Shown: positions 7,556-16,050 of the stretch, one piece after another
Position numbering within the stretch: the stretch's first letter is position 1
Layout of the letters: each line of letters begins with the position of its first letter
Source: Desulfobacteraceae bacterium
GTDB lineage: Bacteria; Desulfobacterota; Desulfobulbia; Desulfobulbales; Desulfobulbaceae
Length of the DNA stretch: 33,559 bases
Direction of reading: 5' to 3'
NCBI GenBank assembly: GCA_011372855.1
Contig: DSAE01000120.1
Span: 1-33,559, forward strand
The notes under the pieces: generated by a model
The model's database searches: none
What the model saw: only the letters and a program-made list of their open reading frames with translations
What the model was told of the DNA's origin: nothing
Position numbers and translations under genes: made by a program

Positions 7556-9328
7556 ATGCCTCCCATTGACAACCTGCGCTCCTTTCTTGAGCTCCTCAAA
7601 AAGGAAGACGAGCTGCTCACCATCGACACCCCTGTCGATCCCTATCTGGAAATTGCCGAAATCCACCGCCGGGTCATCGCCCGCGGCGGGCCGGCCCTTC
7701 TGTTCACCCGCGTCAGGGATTCATCCTTTCCGGTCGTCACCAACCTGTTCGGCACCAACCGCCGCATCGAACTGGCCTTCGGCTCCCGGCCCCTCGATTT
7801 TGTCCGCCATCTGGTCGAACTCATCGAACACCTCATGCCCCCCTCCCTCGAGACCCTGTGGCGGGCACGGCCCCTGCTCAGCCAGGCCCTGAAAATCGGC
7901 ATGAACACCACGCGGCGGGCGCCCATCCTTGAATGCTGTCAGCGGCCGGCCCGGCTGACCACGCTGCCGATGCTCACCTCATGGCACAGCGACGGCGGCG
8001 CCTTCGTCACCCTGCCCCTGGTCTACACGGAACATCCCGACGGCAGCGGCCACAACCTCGGCATGTATCGCATCCAGCGCCATGATGACCAGACCACCGG
8101 CATTCACTGGCAGATTCACAAAGGCGGCGGCTATCACTACCATGCGGCTGAACGGCTCGGCCAGGCCCTGCCCCTGACCCTGTACATCGGCGGACCGCCG
8201 GCCCTGATGCTGGCCGCCATCGCCCCCCTGCCCGAGGATATCCCCGAACTCATGCTCGCCTCGCTCCTGCAGGGCAGCAGACTGGCGATGACCCCGGACC
8301 CCCTCGGCGGTCACCGGCTTGTCGCCCAAACCGAATTCGCGGTGAAAGGGATCGTGCCGCCCGGAATCAGGCGGCCGGAAGGACCGTTCGGCGACCACTA
8401 CGGGTACAACTCCCTGCAGCACGACTATCCGGTTTTTCAGGCCACCCACCTCTATCACCGAAAAGATGCCATTTACCCGGCCACGGTCGTCGGCCGCCCC
8501 CGGCAGGAGGATTTTTTCATCGGCGACTTTCTCCAGGACCTGCTGTCGCCGCTTTTTCCCCTGGTCATGAAGGGTGTGCGGCAGTTGAAGACCTACGGCG
8601 AAACAGGATTTCACTGCCTGGCTGCCGCCCGCGTGGCAAACCGCTATCCCCGGGAGGCCTTCGCCGCCGGTCTGCGCATTCTCGGCGAGGGTCAGCTGTC
8701 GTTGACCAAGTTTCTCATCGTCACCGACGGCGACCTCGACGCCGGGGACTTTCCCCGCCTGTGGGTCCATGTGCTGGAACGGGTGCAATGGGACGAAGAC
8801 CTGTTCATTTTCGCCAACGTCTCCCAGGACACCCTTGACTACACCGGCCCGTCGGTCAATAAAGGATCCAAGGCCATGCTCATGGGCCTCGGCGGGGACA
8901 AGCGGCGCGATCTGCTCCAGGAGTTCTCCGGCACCGTGCCCGACGGGTGCCGCCGGCCGACGGTCTTCCTTCCCGGCACCCTGGTTGTGGAAGGTGCGGA
9001 CTACGGCGGCGCCCCCGCTCTGGCTGAACAACTGGCCCGATGGCCCGGGCTCGGCGACTGGCAGGCGGTGCTCCTGGTTGATTCCGTCGGCGAGGCGACT
9101 TCCAGCCTGCAGGAGTTTCTCTGGACCTTCTTCACCCGGTTCGAACCGGCCGCCGACATTCACGGCGCCGCCCAGTCGGTCCGCCGTTTCCATGTCGGCC
9201 TCACCCCCCCGGTCGTTTTTGACTGCCGCATGAAGCCCTGGTACACCGAGGTGCTCGAAGTCGATCCGCAAACCAGGGCACTGGTGGACGGGAAATTCAA
9301 CGCAATGATTCCGTCCCGCTGGCGCTGA
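7556..9328 (+). CDS. UbiD-family decarboxylase, possibly menaquinone-type (MqnL-like)
   Basis: UbiD enzymes are prenylated-FMN-dependent (de)carboxylases acting on aromatic or unsaturated acids. The 590-residue protein has the family blocks LRSFLELLKKEDELLTID, VVTNLFGTNRRIELAFG, NLGMYRIQRHDDQTTGIHWQ (cofactor and metal site), LPLTLYIGGPPALMLAAIAPLP and EGPFGDHYGY. It is about 100 residues longer than Escherichia coli UbiD, as in epsilonproteobacterial enzymes linked to menaquinone synthesis by the futalosine route. The sulfate-reducer context favours menaquinone over ubiquinone. In the motif normally reading E-(I/F)-V-x-E-G the second Glu is Lys here (EFAVKG, residues 260-265). No UbiX partner is in the window. 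Family is sure; substrate is inferred. Confidence 0.85.
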   Translation: MPPIDNLRSFLELLKKEDELLTIDTPVDPYLEIAEIHRRVIARGGPALLFTRVRDSSFPVVTNLFGTNRRIELAFGSRPLDFVRHLVELIEHLMPPSLETLWRARPLLSQALKIGMNTTRRAPILECCQRPARLTTLPMLTSWHSDGGAFVTLPLVYTEHPDGSGHNLGMYRIQRHDDQTTGIHWQIHKGGGYHYHAAERLGQALPLTLYIGGPPALMLAAIAPLPEDIPELMLASLLQGSRLAMTPDPLGGHRLVAQTEFAVKGIVPPGIRRPEGPFGDHYGYNSLQHDYPVFQATHLYHRKDAIYPATVVGRPRQEDFFIGDFLQDLLSPLFPLVMKGVRQLKTYGETGFHCLAAARVANRYPREAFAAGLRILGEGQLSLTKFLIVTDGDLDAGDFPRLWVHVLERVQWDEDLFIFANVSQDTLDYTGPSVNKGSKAMLMGLGGDKRRDLLQEFSGTVPDGCRRPTVFLPGTLVVEGADYGGAPALAEQLARWPGLGDWQAVLLVDSVGEATSSLQEFLWTFFTRFEPAADIHGAAQSVRRFHVGLTPPVVFDCRMKPWYTEVLEVDPQTRALVDGKFNAMIPSRWR

Positions 9329-9329
9329 C

Positions 9330-10073
9330 ATGGAGGAGCGGCTGCAGAAGATCCTGGCCCGGGCCGGTGTCGCCTCGCGCCGCAAGGCCGAAGAATTGAT
9401 CCTCCAGGGCAGGATTGCCGTGGACGGCAGGGTGGTGACCGAGCTCGGCGCCAAAGCCGATCCCCACGCCGCCAAGATAACCATCGACGGCCGCCCGGTC
9501 GCCGCGGAAGAAAAAATATACCTGCTCCTCAACAAACCCGCCGGCTATGTCACCACCCTCGCCGACCCCCAGGGAAGACCCATCGTCACCGACCTGCTGA
9601 CCGGCATCCGGCAGCGGGTTTTCCCGGTCGGCCGGCTTGATTACGACACCGAAGGCGCCCTGATTCTGACCAATGACGGGCAGCTGGCCCATTTCATCCT
9701 CCACCCCGGTTACGAAGTCAACAAAACCTATTTCGCCGTGGTCAAGGGTTCTCCGTCAGAGGGCAACATCAACCTGCTGCGGGAAGGCATCGTTCTGGAC
9801 GGCCGGCAGACCTGGCCGGCCCTGGTCCGGGTGGTGGCCCGGAAAAAAGGGACAACATCCCTGGAGATAACGATTCACGAAGGAAGAAAAAGACAGGTGC
9901 GGCGAATGCTTTCGGAAATCGGCTACCCTGTCATCACCCTGAAAAGAACGGCGTACGGGAACCTCAAACTCGGCTCCCTGCCCCCGGGCTCGTACCGGCT
10001 CCTCACCAAAAAAGACCTGAAAAAAGTGTTTTCCGGTAAAATCCCCTTTACTTTCAAAAAATTACCTGATTAA
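9330..10073 (+). CDS. rluB: rRNA pseudouridine synthase, RsuA/RluB family
   Basis: Isomerises a uridine in ribosomal RNA; RluB-type enzymes act on 23S helix 80. The 247-residue protein has an N-terminal S4 RNA-binding domain (EERLQKILARAGVASRRKAEELILQGRIAVDG, residues 2-33) and the pseudouridine synthase core with LLLNKPAGYVTT and GRLDYDTEGALILTNDG, where Asp104 is the catalytic residue. A later EGRKRQVRRMLSEIGYPV block is also diagnostic. It starts one base after the UbiD gene stop, so the two are co-transcribed. RluB against RsuA or RluE is decided only by overall resemblance, so the symbol is tentative. The family itself is certain. Confidence 0.9.
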   Translation: MEERLQKILARAGVASRRKAEELILQGRIAVDGRVVTELGAKADPHAAKITIDGRPVAAEEKIYLLLNKPAGYVTTLADPQGRPIVTDLLTGIRQRVFPVGRLDYDTEGALILTNDGQLAHFILHPGYEVNKTYFAVVKGSPSEGNINLLREGIVLDGRQTWPALVRVVARKKGTTSLEITIHEGRKRQVRRMLSEIGYPVITLKRTAYGNLKLGSLPPGSYRLLTKKDLKKVFSGKIPFTFKKLPD

Positions 10074-10261
10074 ATTTAAGTAGTTATCGAAGACGGCCCG
10101 CCCGTAAGTCAAAAAACCGGGCAGGCGCGCCCGCAAGGAGTTGCCGCCCTGATCCGTCAGCGGTTTCTGCGGGGCAGACCGGATGGCCGTCTTCACACGG
10201 ATGAGGTTCCATAACCGCCAATGGTATTGCTTTTGTGTGCGGCTCAACGGGAGAGAACAGC

Positions 10262-10561
10262 ATGAACAAATCTGAACTGATCGAAGCTCTGGCCGAAAAA
10301 ACCAGCCTGTCCATCCGCGAGGCAAGTTCCATTACCAACACCCTCATCGATACGATGAGCGATGCCCTGGCGCAGGGTGATTCCATCGAAATCCGCGGAT
10401 TCGGCAGTTTTGTGGTCAAGGAGTATGATTCCTACATCGGCCGCAACCCGAAAACCGGCGAAAAGATCAAGGTGGCCCCGAAAAAGCTTCCTTTTTTCAA
10501 GGTCGGCAAGGACCTCAGGGAAAAAGTGAACCAGCTGCGGAAAAAGAAAAGCGCGAAGTAA
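10262..10561 (+). CDS. HU/IHF-family DNA-binding protein (IHF-beta-like)
   Basis: A 99-residue nucleoid protein of the HU/IHF fold, acting as a dimer that bends DNA. It has the helical N-terminal half (MNKSELIEALAEKTSLSIREAS), the IEIRGFGSF beta strand and the DNA-binding arm with GRNPKTGEKIKVAPKKLPFFK, in which the arm proline is kept. The KVAPKKLPFFKVGKDLRE tail is closer to IHF beta than to HU. The ATG is preceded by GGGAGA at about eight bases. A longer in-frame start at 10235 would add unrelated residues. It lies 188 bases after the pseudouridine synthase gene, probably with its own promoter, and converges with rimO only five bases away. Confidence 0.93.
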   Translation: MNKSELIEALAEKTSLSIREASSITNTLIDTMSDALAQGDSIEIRGFGSFVVKEYDSYIGRNPKTGEKIKVAPKKLPFFKVGKDLREKVNQLRKKKSAK

Positions 10562-10566
10562 TTCCG

Positions 10567-11910
10567 CTAATCACTCCCCTCCTCTGCGATCTCGCCAACG
10601 AGGTCGTAGGTATGGGCTTCGGTAATGCGCACCCCGACGATGTCCCCGGGATCTGCCGTCCCCGAGGTGATGTACACGCAGCCATCGATATCCGGGGCCT
10701 GGTAGCGCGTCCTCCCCTCCAGCAGCAGATCGCTTTCCCTGCTGACCCCCTCAACCAGCACCGGTTCGATGCGGCCGACATATTTTTGCAGGCACCGGGC
10801 GCTGACTCCAGCCTGCACTTGCATGACCCGGTCATAGCGCCGCTGTTTTTCTTCCTCGCCGATCTTGCCCGGCAGAAGAAATGCCGGACTGCCCTCTTCA
10901 TCGGCGTACCGGAACAGCCCCACGTGGTCGAGGCGCCATTTTTCCAGACAGGCGGTCATCGCCTCGACATCCTCCTCCATTTCCCCGGGAAAACCGACCA
11001 TCAGTGTGGTTCGGACCGCGCAGCCGGGAAGGGTGCTCCTGATCCGGCCAAGCAGGCGGTCAAGGTCCCCGCCGGTGTACGGCCGATTCATCCCCCGCAG
11101 CACGGCGTCGCTGACATGCTGAAACGGAATATCAAGGTACGGAAGGATGCGTTGTTCCCTTGCCATCAGGGCGAGCAGGGCGGCATTGATGCCGGTCGGA
11201 TAAAGGTAGAGCAGGCGGATCCAGGGGATGCGCGTTGCGGCGAGGAGTCCCTCCAGCAGAGCGGGCAGGTCCGTGCCGTTGCGCAAATCCTTGCCATAGG
11301 CGGTCAAGTCCTGGGCGATCAGGGTCAGCTCGCGGACGCCCTTCTCTTCCAGCTGCCGGGCTTCCGCAACCAGATCATTAATCGTTCTGCTCCGCAGATT
11401 GCCGCGCAGGGACGGGATCATGCAGTAGGAACAGCGATTGTCGCATCCCTCGGTTATCTTCAGGTACGATCTGAAAAAAGGGGTGGAAAGCCGGCGGGGG
11501 GCCGAACTGTCCATCAGGAATCGCGCCGGCCTGAGGTCCAGCAACGGGCTGCCGTCGGCAAAAGCACGGCGGATGAGGACATCGATCTCCTGGAACCCGT
11601 CCGTACCGGTAAAAAGATCGACCTCGGGCAGTTCGTTCCGCAATTCCCGGCCGTAGCGCTGGACAAGACAACCGGTCACCACCAGCATTTTTGCCGGATC
11701 CCGGCGCTTGTATTCCGCCAGGCGCAATATCGCATCAACCGCCTCCTCGACGGCGGAAACGATGAATCCGCAGGTATTCACCAGCAGGAGGTCGGCCTCG
11801 GCCGGATCCGGGACAACAGTGTAGCCGTCCCGCTCCAGGCACCCCAGCATGACTTCGGAATCAACCAGATTTTTCGGGCAACCCAAACTGACTAAATGAA
11901 GACGCTTCAT
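10567..11910 (-). CDS. rimO: Ribosomal protein uS12 methylthiotransferase RimO
   Basis: A radical-SAM enzyme that adds a methylthio group to a conserved aspartate of ribosomal protein S12, using two iron-sulfur clusters. The 447-residue protein has all three regions: an N-terminal UPF0004 domain with Cys11, Cys47 (NTCGF) and Cys81 (TGCLVQ); a radical-SAM core with the C-x3-C-x2-C motif EGCDNRCSYC (Cys156, Cys160, Cys163) and IPSLRG; and a C-terminal TRAM domain (RIEPVLVEGVSRES and following). The N-terminal SLGCPKNLVDSE is the RimO signature distinguishing it from MiaB. It starts 193 bases below the atp terminator, so it needs its own promoter; I saw none that is clear. Confidence 0.95.
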   Translation of the reverse strand: MKRLHLVSLGCPKNLVDSEVMLGCLERDGYTVVPDPAEADLLLVNTCGFIVSAVEEAVDAILRLAEYKRRDPAKMLVVTGCLVQRYGRELRNELPEVDLFTGTDGFQEIDVLIRRAFADGSPLLDLRPARFLMDSSAPRRLSTPFFRSYLKITEGCDNRCSYCMIPSLRGNLRSRTINDLVAEARQLEEKGVRELTLIAQDLTAYGKDLRNGTDLPALLEGLLAATRIPWIRLLYLYPTGINAALLALMAREQRILPYLDIPFQHVSDAVLRGMNRPYTGGDLDRLLGRIRSTLPGCAVRTTLMVGFPGEMEEDVEAMTACLEKWRLDHVGLFRYADEEGSPAFLLPGKIGEEEKQRRYDRVMQVQAGVSARCLQKYVGRIEPVLVEGVSRESDLLLEGRTRYQAPDIDGCVYITSGTADPGDIVGVRITEAHTYDLVGEIAEEGSD

Positions 11911-12103
11911 GCCAATTCATCCTGAAGGCGACACGGGCCGAACGCTCACCGCCCGCGTGCCGGAATCGAGGCAGAACCGACGAATCCGGTCTCGAAACAG
12001 TTTATTGGGGAAATAATCACCAAGGAAACAGCCGGCCGGACGCAAACCAGCCGACCGCCGTTCCAGGGACAACAACATATATGATGCCCGCCGGTTTGCA
12101 AAT

Positions 12104-12137
12104 AAAAAAAGGGCTGCAGCACATTGTGCCGCAGCCC
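12104..12137 (-). terminator. Intrinsic terminator after atpE
   Basis: Read on the minus strand: a 12-bp stem with one G-U pair, a three-base loop, then seven T. It lies 33 bases after the atpE stop and ends the F0 transcript. Confidence 0.92.
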
Positions 12138-12169
12138 CGATGATCAACAGATCCTGTCCGGTAATCGGT

Positions 12170-12454
<285 letters not shown>

Positions 12455-12512
12455 TTATATATTGGCCTTCTTCACTACAACTTGATTGCTTTATGCATTG
12501 TTCAGTGCCCCA

Positions 12513-13235
12513 TCAATGGGCGTGCTCCATGGCCTGCGCGCAGTACAGGACGGACAGCAGGGTAAAGACCAGGGCCTGGATCAGGGAAACCAGGACGCCG
12601 AGGCATAAAATCGGCAGGGGGGCGAAGTACGCGCCGGCCAGCATGAACAGAACCGACAGCAGCGTTTCCTTGGCCATGATGTTGCCGAAAAGCCTCATCG
12701 ACAGGGAAAGCAGCCGGGCGGCATTGGAAATCAGTTCGATGGGCAGCATGAGCGGAATCAGCAGCGGCATCGGTCCGAGAAAATGTTTGATATAGCCGAG
12801 CCCGTGATACCGCAGGCCGAGGACATGGTGGGTCAGCCAGACCATGATGGTCATGCCCAGGGTGATGTTGAGATTGGAGGTCGGCGACATAAAGCCGGGA
12901 ATCAGTCCGATCAGGTTGGCGATGACAATGTACAGGGCAAAGGTGGCCAGAAACGGGAACAGCATGCGGGCACGGTCCCGCCCCATGTTCTCGGCAAAGA
13001 AGTTTTCCATGCCGCCGATGACGATCTCCCAGAAATTCTGCCCCTTGCCGGGAAAGATTTCCAGCCGGCCCATGGTCAGCTTGGGAACGATGATCCAGAA
13101 GGCCATGACCAGCCAGGTATAGGTCATGTACGGCGTGCACAGCTTTTCCAGCAGCGTGTGGCCGGTGATTGTATGCGGTACGGGCAGACCCAGTGCTTCA
13201 AGAATAACATTGATGAAAAGAATCGGATGTTCCAT
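12513..13235 (-). CDS. atpB: ATP synthase F0 subunit a
   Basis: The membrane stator subunit that forms the ion half-channels next to the c-ring. The 240-residue protein has the expected five to six membrane helices. Diagnostic segments are FPFLATFALYIVIANLIGLIPGF and LIPLMLPIELISNAARLLSLSMRLFGNIMAKE, which holds the essential Arg facing the c-ring Glu. The final helix SLIQALVFTLLSVLYCAQAMEH contains the conserved Gln region. It starts three bases after the atpI stop and lies 82 bases before atpE. The gene is intact and of normal length. Confidence 0.97.
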   Translation of the reverse strand: MEHPILFINVILEALGLPVPHTITGHTLLEKLCTPYMTYTWLVMAFWIIVPKLTMGRLEIFPGKGQNFWEIVIGGMENFFAENMGRDRARMLFPFLATFALYIVIANLIGLIPGFMSPTSNLNITLGMTIMVWLTHHVLGLRYHGLGYIKHFLGPMPLLIPLMLPIELISNAARLLSLSMRLFGNIMAKETLLSVLFMLAGAYFAPLPILCLGVLVSLIQALVFTLLSVLYCAQAMEHAH

Positions 13236-13238
13236 GCG

Positions 13239-13697
13239 TTATGCCCCTTTAAAACGTTGCGCCGAATACAGCATGCTCCCCTTGCCTATGACAACCACAA
13301 TGATACTGAACATGATGGTCGACAGACCGACAATCAGGCCGATGACGTCGATGCTGACCCGGGTGATCAGCAGATAGAGAACGAGGGCCAGAACCGCCAG
13401 CCGGCCGTAAAATTTAACGAAAAAATTGACCTTTACCAGGCTTTTGACTGCCTGCCAGCTCATGCCGGCCTGACTGAAATTATCCATGAAAACGGCAACA
13501 TCACGTCGCAGGAAAAAAAAGCTGATATTTGCCAGCAGTCCGCCGATAAGCACGCTTTGCGCCCGGGGCCAGGAAAAGACGTACCAGGCCCCCGCAATCA
13601 ACACCGCAAGCAGAATCCAGTTGAAACGCTGAATATATGCCAGCAGCCGGGTTCCGGCCTCCACCGCTGTCCCGGCCTGTTGTTGCGATTCCCCCAT
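13239..13697 (-). CDS. atpI: ATP synthase subunit I (AtpI-like)
   Basis: A 152-residue membrane protein with four predicted helices: about residues 25-45 (NWILLAVLIAGAWYVFSW), 48-64, 98-112 and 115-137. A charged loop RRDVAVFMDNFSQAG lies between the second and third. Position between atpZ and atpB, with one- and three-base spacings, and the four-helix pattern fit the ATP synthase I chain. Related AtpI proteins assist c-ring assembly or magnesium uptake, and are not structural subunits. Sequence conservation in this family is weak, so the call rests largely on context and topology. Confidence 0.78.
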   Translation of the reverse strand: MGESQQQAGTAVEAGTRLLAYIQRFNWILLAVLIAGAWYVFSWPRAQSVLIGGLLANISFFFLRRDVAVFMDNFSQAGMSWQAVKSLVKVNFFVKFYGRLAVLALVLYLLITRVSIDVIGLIVGLSTIMFSIIVVVIGKGSMLYSAQRFKGA

Positions 13698-13698
13698 G

Positions 13699-13926
13699 TT
13701 ACTCGTCCGACATGCGCTTCGTCAACTGCCAGAGATTCTTGAAGCCGGCGGCAATGCCGAATCCAAGAAATATAAACGTCAGATAGGGCGCCGTGCGGCC
13801 GTCAAACACTTTGTTGTCCAGATACCAGCCGATCCCGAAGCCTACGAAAATACAACAGACAAAGGTAATGCCGACATGACTGTAGACACCCAGCTGCCTG
13901 AAAATCTCCTTGCGCGTTTCAGACAT
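13699..13926 (-). CDS. atpZ: AtpZ/AtpI-family small membrane protein
   Basis: A 75-residue protein with two membrane helices (about residues 15-34 and 45-65) separated by LDNKVFDGRTAPYL. The pattern GxGIGWYLDNK followed by FIFLGFGIAAGFKNLW is typical of AtpZ, a small protein encoded at the head of many atp operons and thought to work with AtpI in assembly or ion supply. GGGAG stands before the ATG at normal spacing. It is the first F0-cluster gene, 84 bases after the hemL stop. No strong promoter is seen in that gap, so readthrough from hemL is plausible. Confidence 0.82.
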   Translation of the reverse strand: MSETRKEIFRQLGVYSHVGITFVCCIFVGFGIGWYLDNKVFDGRTAPYLTFIFLGFGIAAGFKNLWQLTKRMSDE

Positions 13927-14010
13927 GGTTCACTCCCTTTGTCTGCGTCATTCCGACAGGGATGACCGTTTCAGTGGTAGCACGACTAACCGGCAAACGC
14001 AATGATTTTT

Positions 14011-15303
14011 TTACTGATCGCCAATTTTTTTGAATGACGATTCAGTCATATTCAGCGCTTTCTCAAGCTGTGCGCGGTCATGTGCGGCCGAGACGAAAGC
14101 GGCTTCAAACTGGGACGGAGCCAGCCAGACTCCTCCGGCCAGCATGTACCGGTAATGTCGGCCGTACCGTTCCGTATCGGCTTTCATGGCCGTGGCGAAA
14201 TCCCTGACCGGGCCTTCGGTGAAGAAGCAGGTCATCATCGAGCCGATGCGGTTGAGGACCGTGGGAAAGGAGGCGTTATCGGCGATCCGCTGCAACCCCT
14301 CGGCAAAGCGGGAGCTTTTTTCCTCCAGCTCATCGTAGAAACCCGGCTTGCGCAACTCCTTGACAAGCGCCAGGCCGGCCGCCATGGCCAGGGGATTGCC
14401 GGACAGCGTGCCGGCCTGGTAGACCGGTCCCTCCGGAGCGACGGTGTCCATGATTTCCTTTTTCCCTCCATAGGCGCCGACCGGCAGGCCGCCGCCGATG
14501 ATCTTGCCCAGGCAGGTGAGGTCGGGCATGATGCCGAACCGCTCCTGCGCTCCGCCCAGGGCCAGCCGGAAGCCGGTGATGACCTCGTCGAAAATCAGGA
14601 TTATGCCGAGTTCACTGGTTAATTCCCGCAATTTGCGCAGAAAGTTCAATTCCGGGACGATGACCCCCATGTTGCCGGCCACCGGTTCAACTATGACGCA
14701 GGCGATGGCGAGAGCCGGGTCACGCAGGGTCTGCTCCAGGGTCTCCACGTCATTGTACGGGATGGACAGGGTGTTTTTGACAATATCCTCCGGGACCCCG
14801 GGACTGCCGGGTATGCCGAGAGTAATCACCCCGGAGCCGGCCTTGACCAGGAACGAATCGGCATGGCCATGATAGCACCCGTCAAACTTGACCACCACAT
14901 TGCGGCCGGTATAGCCGCGGGCCAGGCGGATGGCGCTCATTGTGGCCTCGGTGCCGGAATTGACGAAGCGGACTTTTTCCAGGGACGGGACCGAATCGCA
15001 GACGAGTTCGGCAAGTTCGACCTCCAGGGGGGTCGGCGCCCCGAAGCTCGTGCCGTCCAGGGCCGTCTGCCGCACCGCCTCGACCACCGCCGGATGGGCA
15101 TGGCCGAGGATCATGGGCCCCCAGGAACCGACGAAGTCGATGAATTCATTGCCGTCGACATCGGTAATGGTCGCTCCCCGCGCCTTGCTGACAAAGAGCG
15201 GGTCGCAGCCCACCGACTTGCACGCCCGCACCGGGCTGTTGACGCCCCCGGGAATGAACATTCTGGCTCGGGCAAAAAACTTGGCGGAGAGTTCTGTCTT
15301 CAT
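14011..15303 (-). CDS. hemL: Glutamate-1-semialdehyde 2,1-aminomutase
   Basis: Makes 5-aminolevulinate from glutamate-1-semialdehyde in the C5 route of tetrapyrrole synthesis, with pyridoxal phosphate. The 430-residue protein is complete: RARMFIPGGVNSPVRA at the start, FVGSWGPMILGHAHP, RFVNSGTEATMSAIRLARGYTGR, KFDGCYHGHADS, and IFDEVITGFR followed by LGKIIGGGLPVGAYGG with the Schiff-base lysine. I chose ATG 15303, which has GAGGT five bases upstream; a GTG four codons earlier overlaps that site. A near-consensus promoter lies just upstream. In a sulfate reducer the product feeds siroheme for sulfite reductase. The F0 genes follow downstream. Confidence 0.97.
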   Translation of the reverse strand: MKTELSAKFFARARMFIPGGVNSPVRACKSVGCDPLFVSKARGATITDVDGNEFIDFVGSWGPMILGHAHPAVVEAVRQTALDGTSFGAPTPLEVELAELVCDSVPSLEKVRFVNSGTEATMSAIRLARGYTGRNVVVKFDGCYHGHADSFLVKAGSGVITLGIPGSPGVPEDIVKNTLSIPYNDVETLEQTLRDPALAIACVIVEPVAGNMGVIVPELNFLRKLRELTSELGIILIFDEVITGFRLALGGAQERFGIMPDLTCLGKIIGGGLPVGAYGGKKEIMDTVAPEGPVYQAGTLSGNPLAMAAGLALVKELRKPGFYDELEEKSSRFAEGLQRIADNASFPTVLNRIGSMMTCFFTEGPVRDFATAMKADTERYGRHYRYMLAGGVWLAPSQFEAAFVSAAHDRAQLEKALNMTESSFKKIGDQ

Positions 15304-15345
15304 GCAATACCTCACGGAACGAATTGATTGATCATTAACCTGCGG

Positions 15346-15375
15346 ACTATAGCACGGCTATTTTTCATCTGTCAA
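15346..15375 (-). promoter_or_regulatory. Sigma-70-type promoter for hemL
   Basis: On the minus strand TTGACA (15370-15375, perfect) and TATAGT (15346-15351, 5 of 6) are spaced by 18 bases. Transcription would begin near 15339, about 36 bases before the hemL ATG. Confidence 0.72.
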
Positions 15376-15393
15376 AAGCAAAAAAGCAGCTTC

Positions 15394-15426
15394 CCCGGCG
15401 GGAGAGCCGGCGCCGCTCCCGCCGGG
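15394..15426. repeat. GC-rich perfect inverted repeat between hemL and trxA
   Basis: CCCGGCGGGAG (15394-15404) and CTCCCGCCGGG (15416-15426) form an 11-bp perfect stem with an 11-base GC-rich loop. It lies in the 367-base divergent spacer (15304-15670), which otherwise holds the hemL promoter on one side and trxA promoter candidates on the other. No T-run follows directly on the plus strand; on the minus strand six T occur eight bases after the stem, so it could terminate antisense transcription or bind a protein. The remaining spacer shows short frames on both strands that look non-coding. Confidence 0.6.
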
Positions 15427-15541
15427 AAAATCTTCCCGAAGCCTCCACGGCCCCCTGCCGACCTGCGATTGCGCCCGCTGCGGGGCGGTTTTCCCGAAGG
15501 ATTCCGCCTGCTCGGCTCGTCGGCTTTTGGGGAATTTTTCC

Positions 15542-15570
15542 TTGTCACGGTTCGTTCGGCAAGGTAGAGT
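15542..15570 (+). promoter_or_regulatory. Possible sigma-70 promoter for trxA
   Basis: TTGTCA (15542-15547, 5 of 6) and TAGAGT (15565-15570, 4 of 6) with a 17-base spacer. Consensus match only. Confidence 0.5.
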
Positions 15571-15593
15571 ACCCGATGATGTGGAGCACCCCA

Positions 15594-15602
15594 TGCTATT
15601 AT
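15594..15602 (+). promoter_or_regulatory. Possible extended -10 promoter for trxA
   Basis: TG-C-TATTAT is an extended -10 element (hexamer 5 of 6), 69 bases before the trxA ATG, without a good -35. It may be a second start for the trxA transcript. Confidence 0.42.
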
Positions 15603-15670
15603 ATATTTCCGGACCCATCCCGGATGCTGTACTGCGAATTCAGAGAATTAAATGATGAAGGAGAAACCTC

Positions 15671-16000
15671 ATGGCAAGCGATAACGTGATTCAGATTTCC
15701 GACAATGAATTCGAATCCAAGGTTCTGCAGGGAGACCTTCCCTGCCTCGTTGACTTCTGGGCGCCCTGGTGCGGACCGTGCAAGGCCATCGGCCCTGTCA
15801 TCGATGAACTTGCGGCGGAATTCGCAGGCCGGGTCCTGATCGCCAAGATGAACGTGGACGACAATCCCGCTACTCCTGGGAAATACGGCATCCGGGCCAT
15901 TCCCACGCTCATCCTTTTCAAAAACGGCGATGTTGTGGATCAGATCACCGGCGCAGTCGGCAAGACGCAGCTCACCGAACTGATCAACAAGGCCGTCTGA
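15671..16000 (+). CDS. trxA: Thioredoxin
   Basis: A small cytoplasmic dithiol-disulfide oxidoreductase. The 109-residue protein carries the standard active site WCGPC (Cys34, Cys37) after LVDFWAP, the buried acidic Asp28, and the cis-proline loop RAIPTLILFKNG. An additional Cys25 sits just ahead of the central strand. AAGGAG precedes the ATG at eight bases. Thioredoxin reductase follows 50 bases downstream, so substrate and reductase are made together. In sulfate reducers thioredoxin often links redox state to metabolism, but nothing here shows a specialised target. Confidence 0.97.
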   Translation: MASDNVIQISDNEFESKVLQGDLPCLVDFWAPWCGPCKAIGPVIDELAAEFAGRVLIAKMNVDDNPATPGKYGIRAIPTLILFKNGDVVDQITGAVGKTQLTELINKAV

Positions 16001-16050
16001 TGTAAGAATTGCAGAAACCTGCTCCTTGACCGTTTTCCCTGTTCTCCACC

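Noticed and set aside
7979-9535. 518-codon minus-strand frame opposite the UbiD gene
   Set aside because: Antisense shadow crossing two well-supported plus-strand genes.
10096-10126. Hairpin GCCCGCCCG/CGGGCAGGC after the pseudouridine synthase gene
   Set aside because: Nine-base stem with a mismatch but no T-run on either strand, so it does not qualify as a terminator; probably chance in GC-rich DNA.
10612-11895. 427-codon plus-strand frame opposite rimO
   Set aside because: Antisense shadow; rimO has all its catalytic motifs on the minus strand.
11917-12078. 53-codon minus-strand frame just upstream of rimO
   Set aside because: It ends six bases before rimO and could be a leader, but it has no ribosome-binding site and no recognisable sequence; the 193-base gap otherwise shows nothing I can support.
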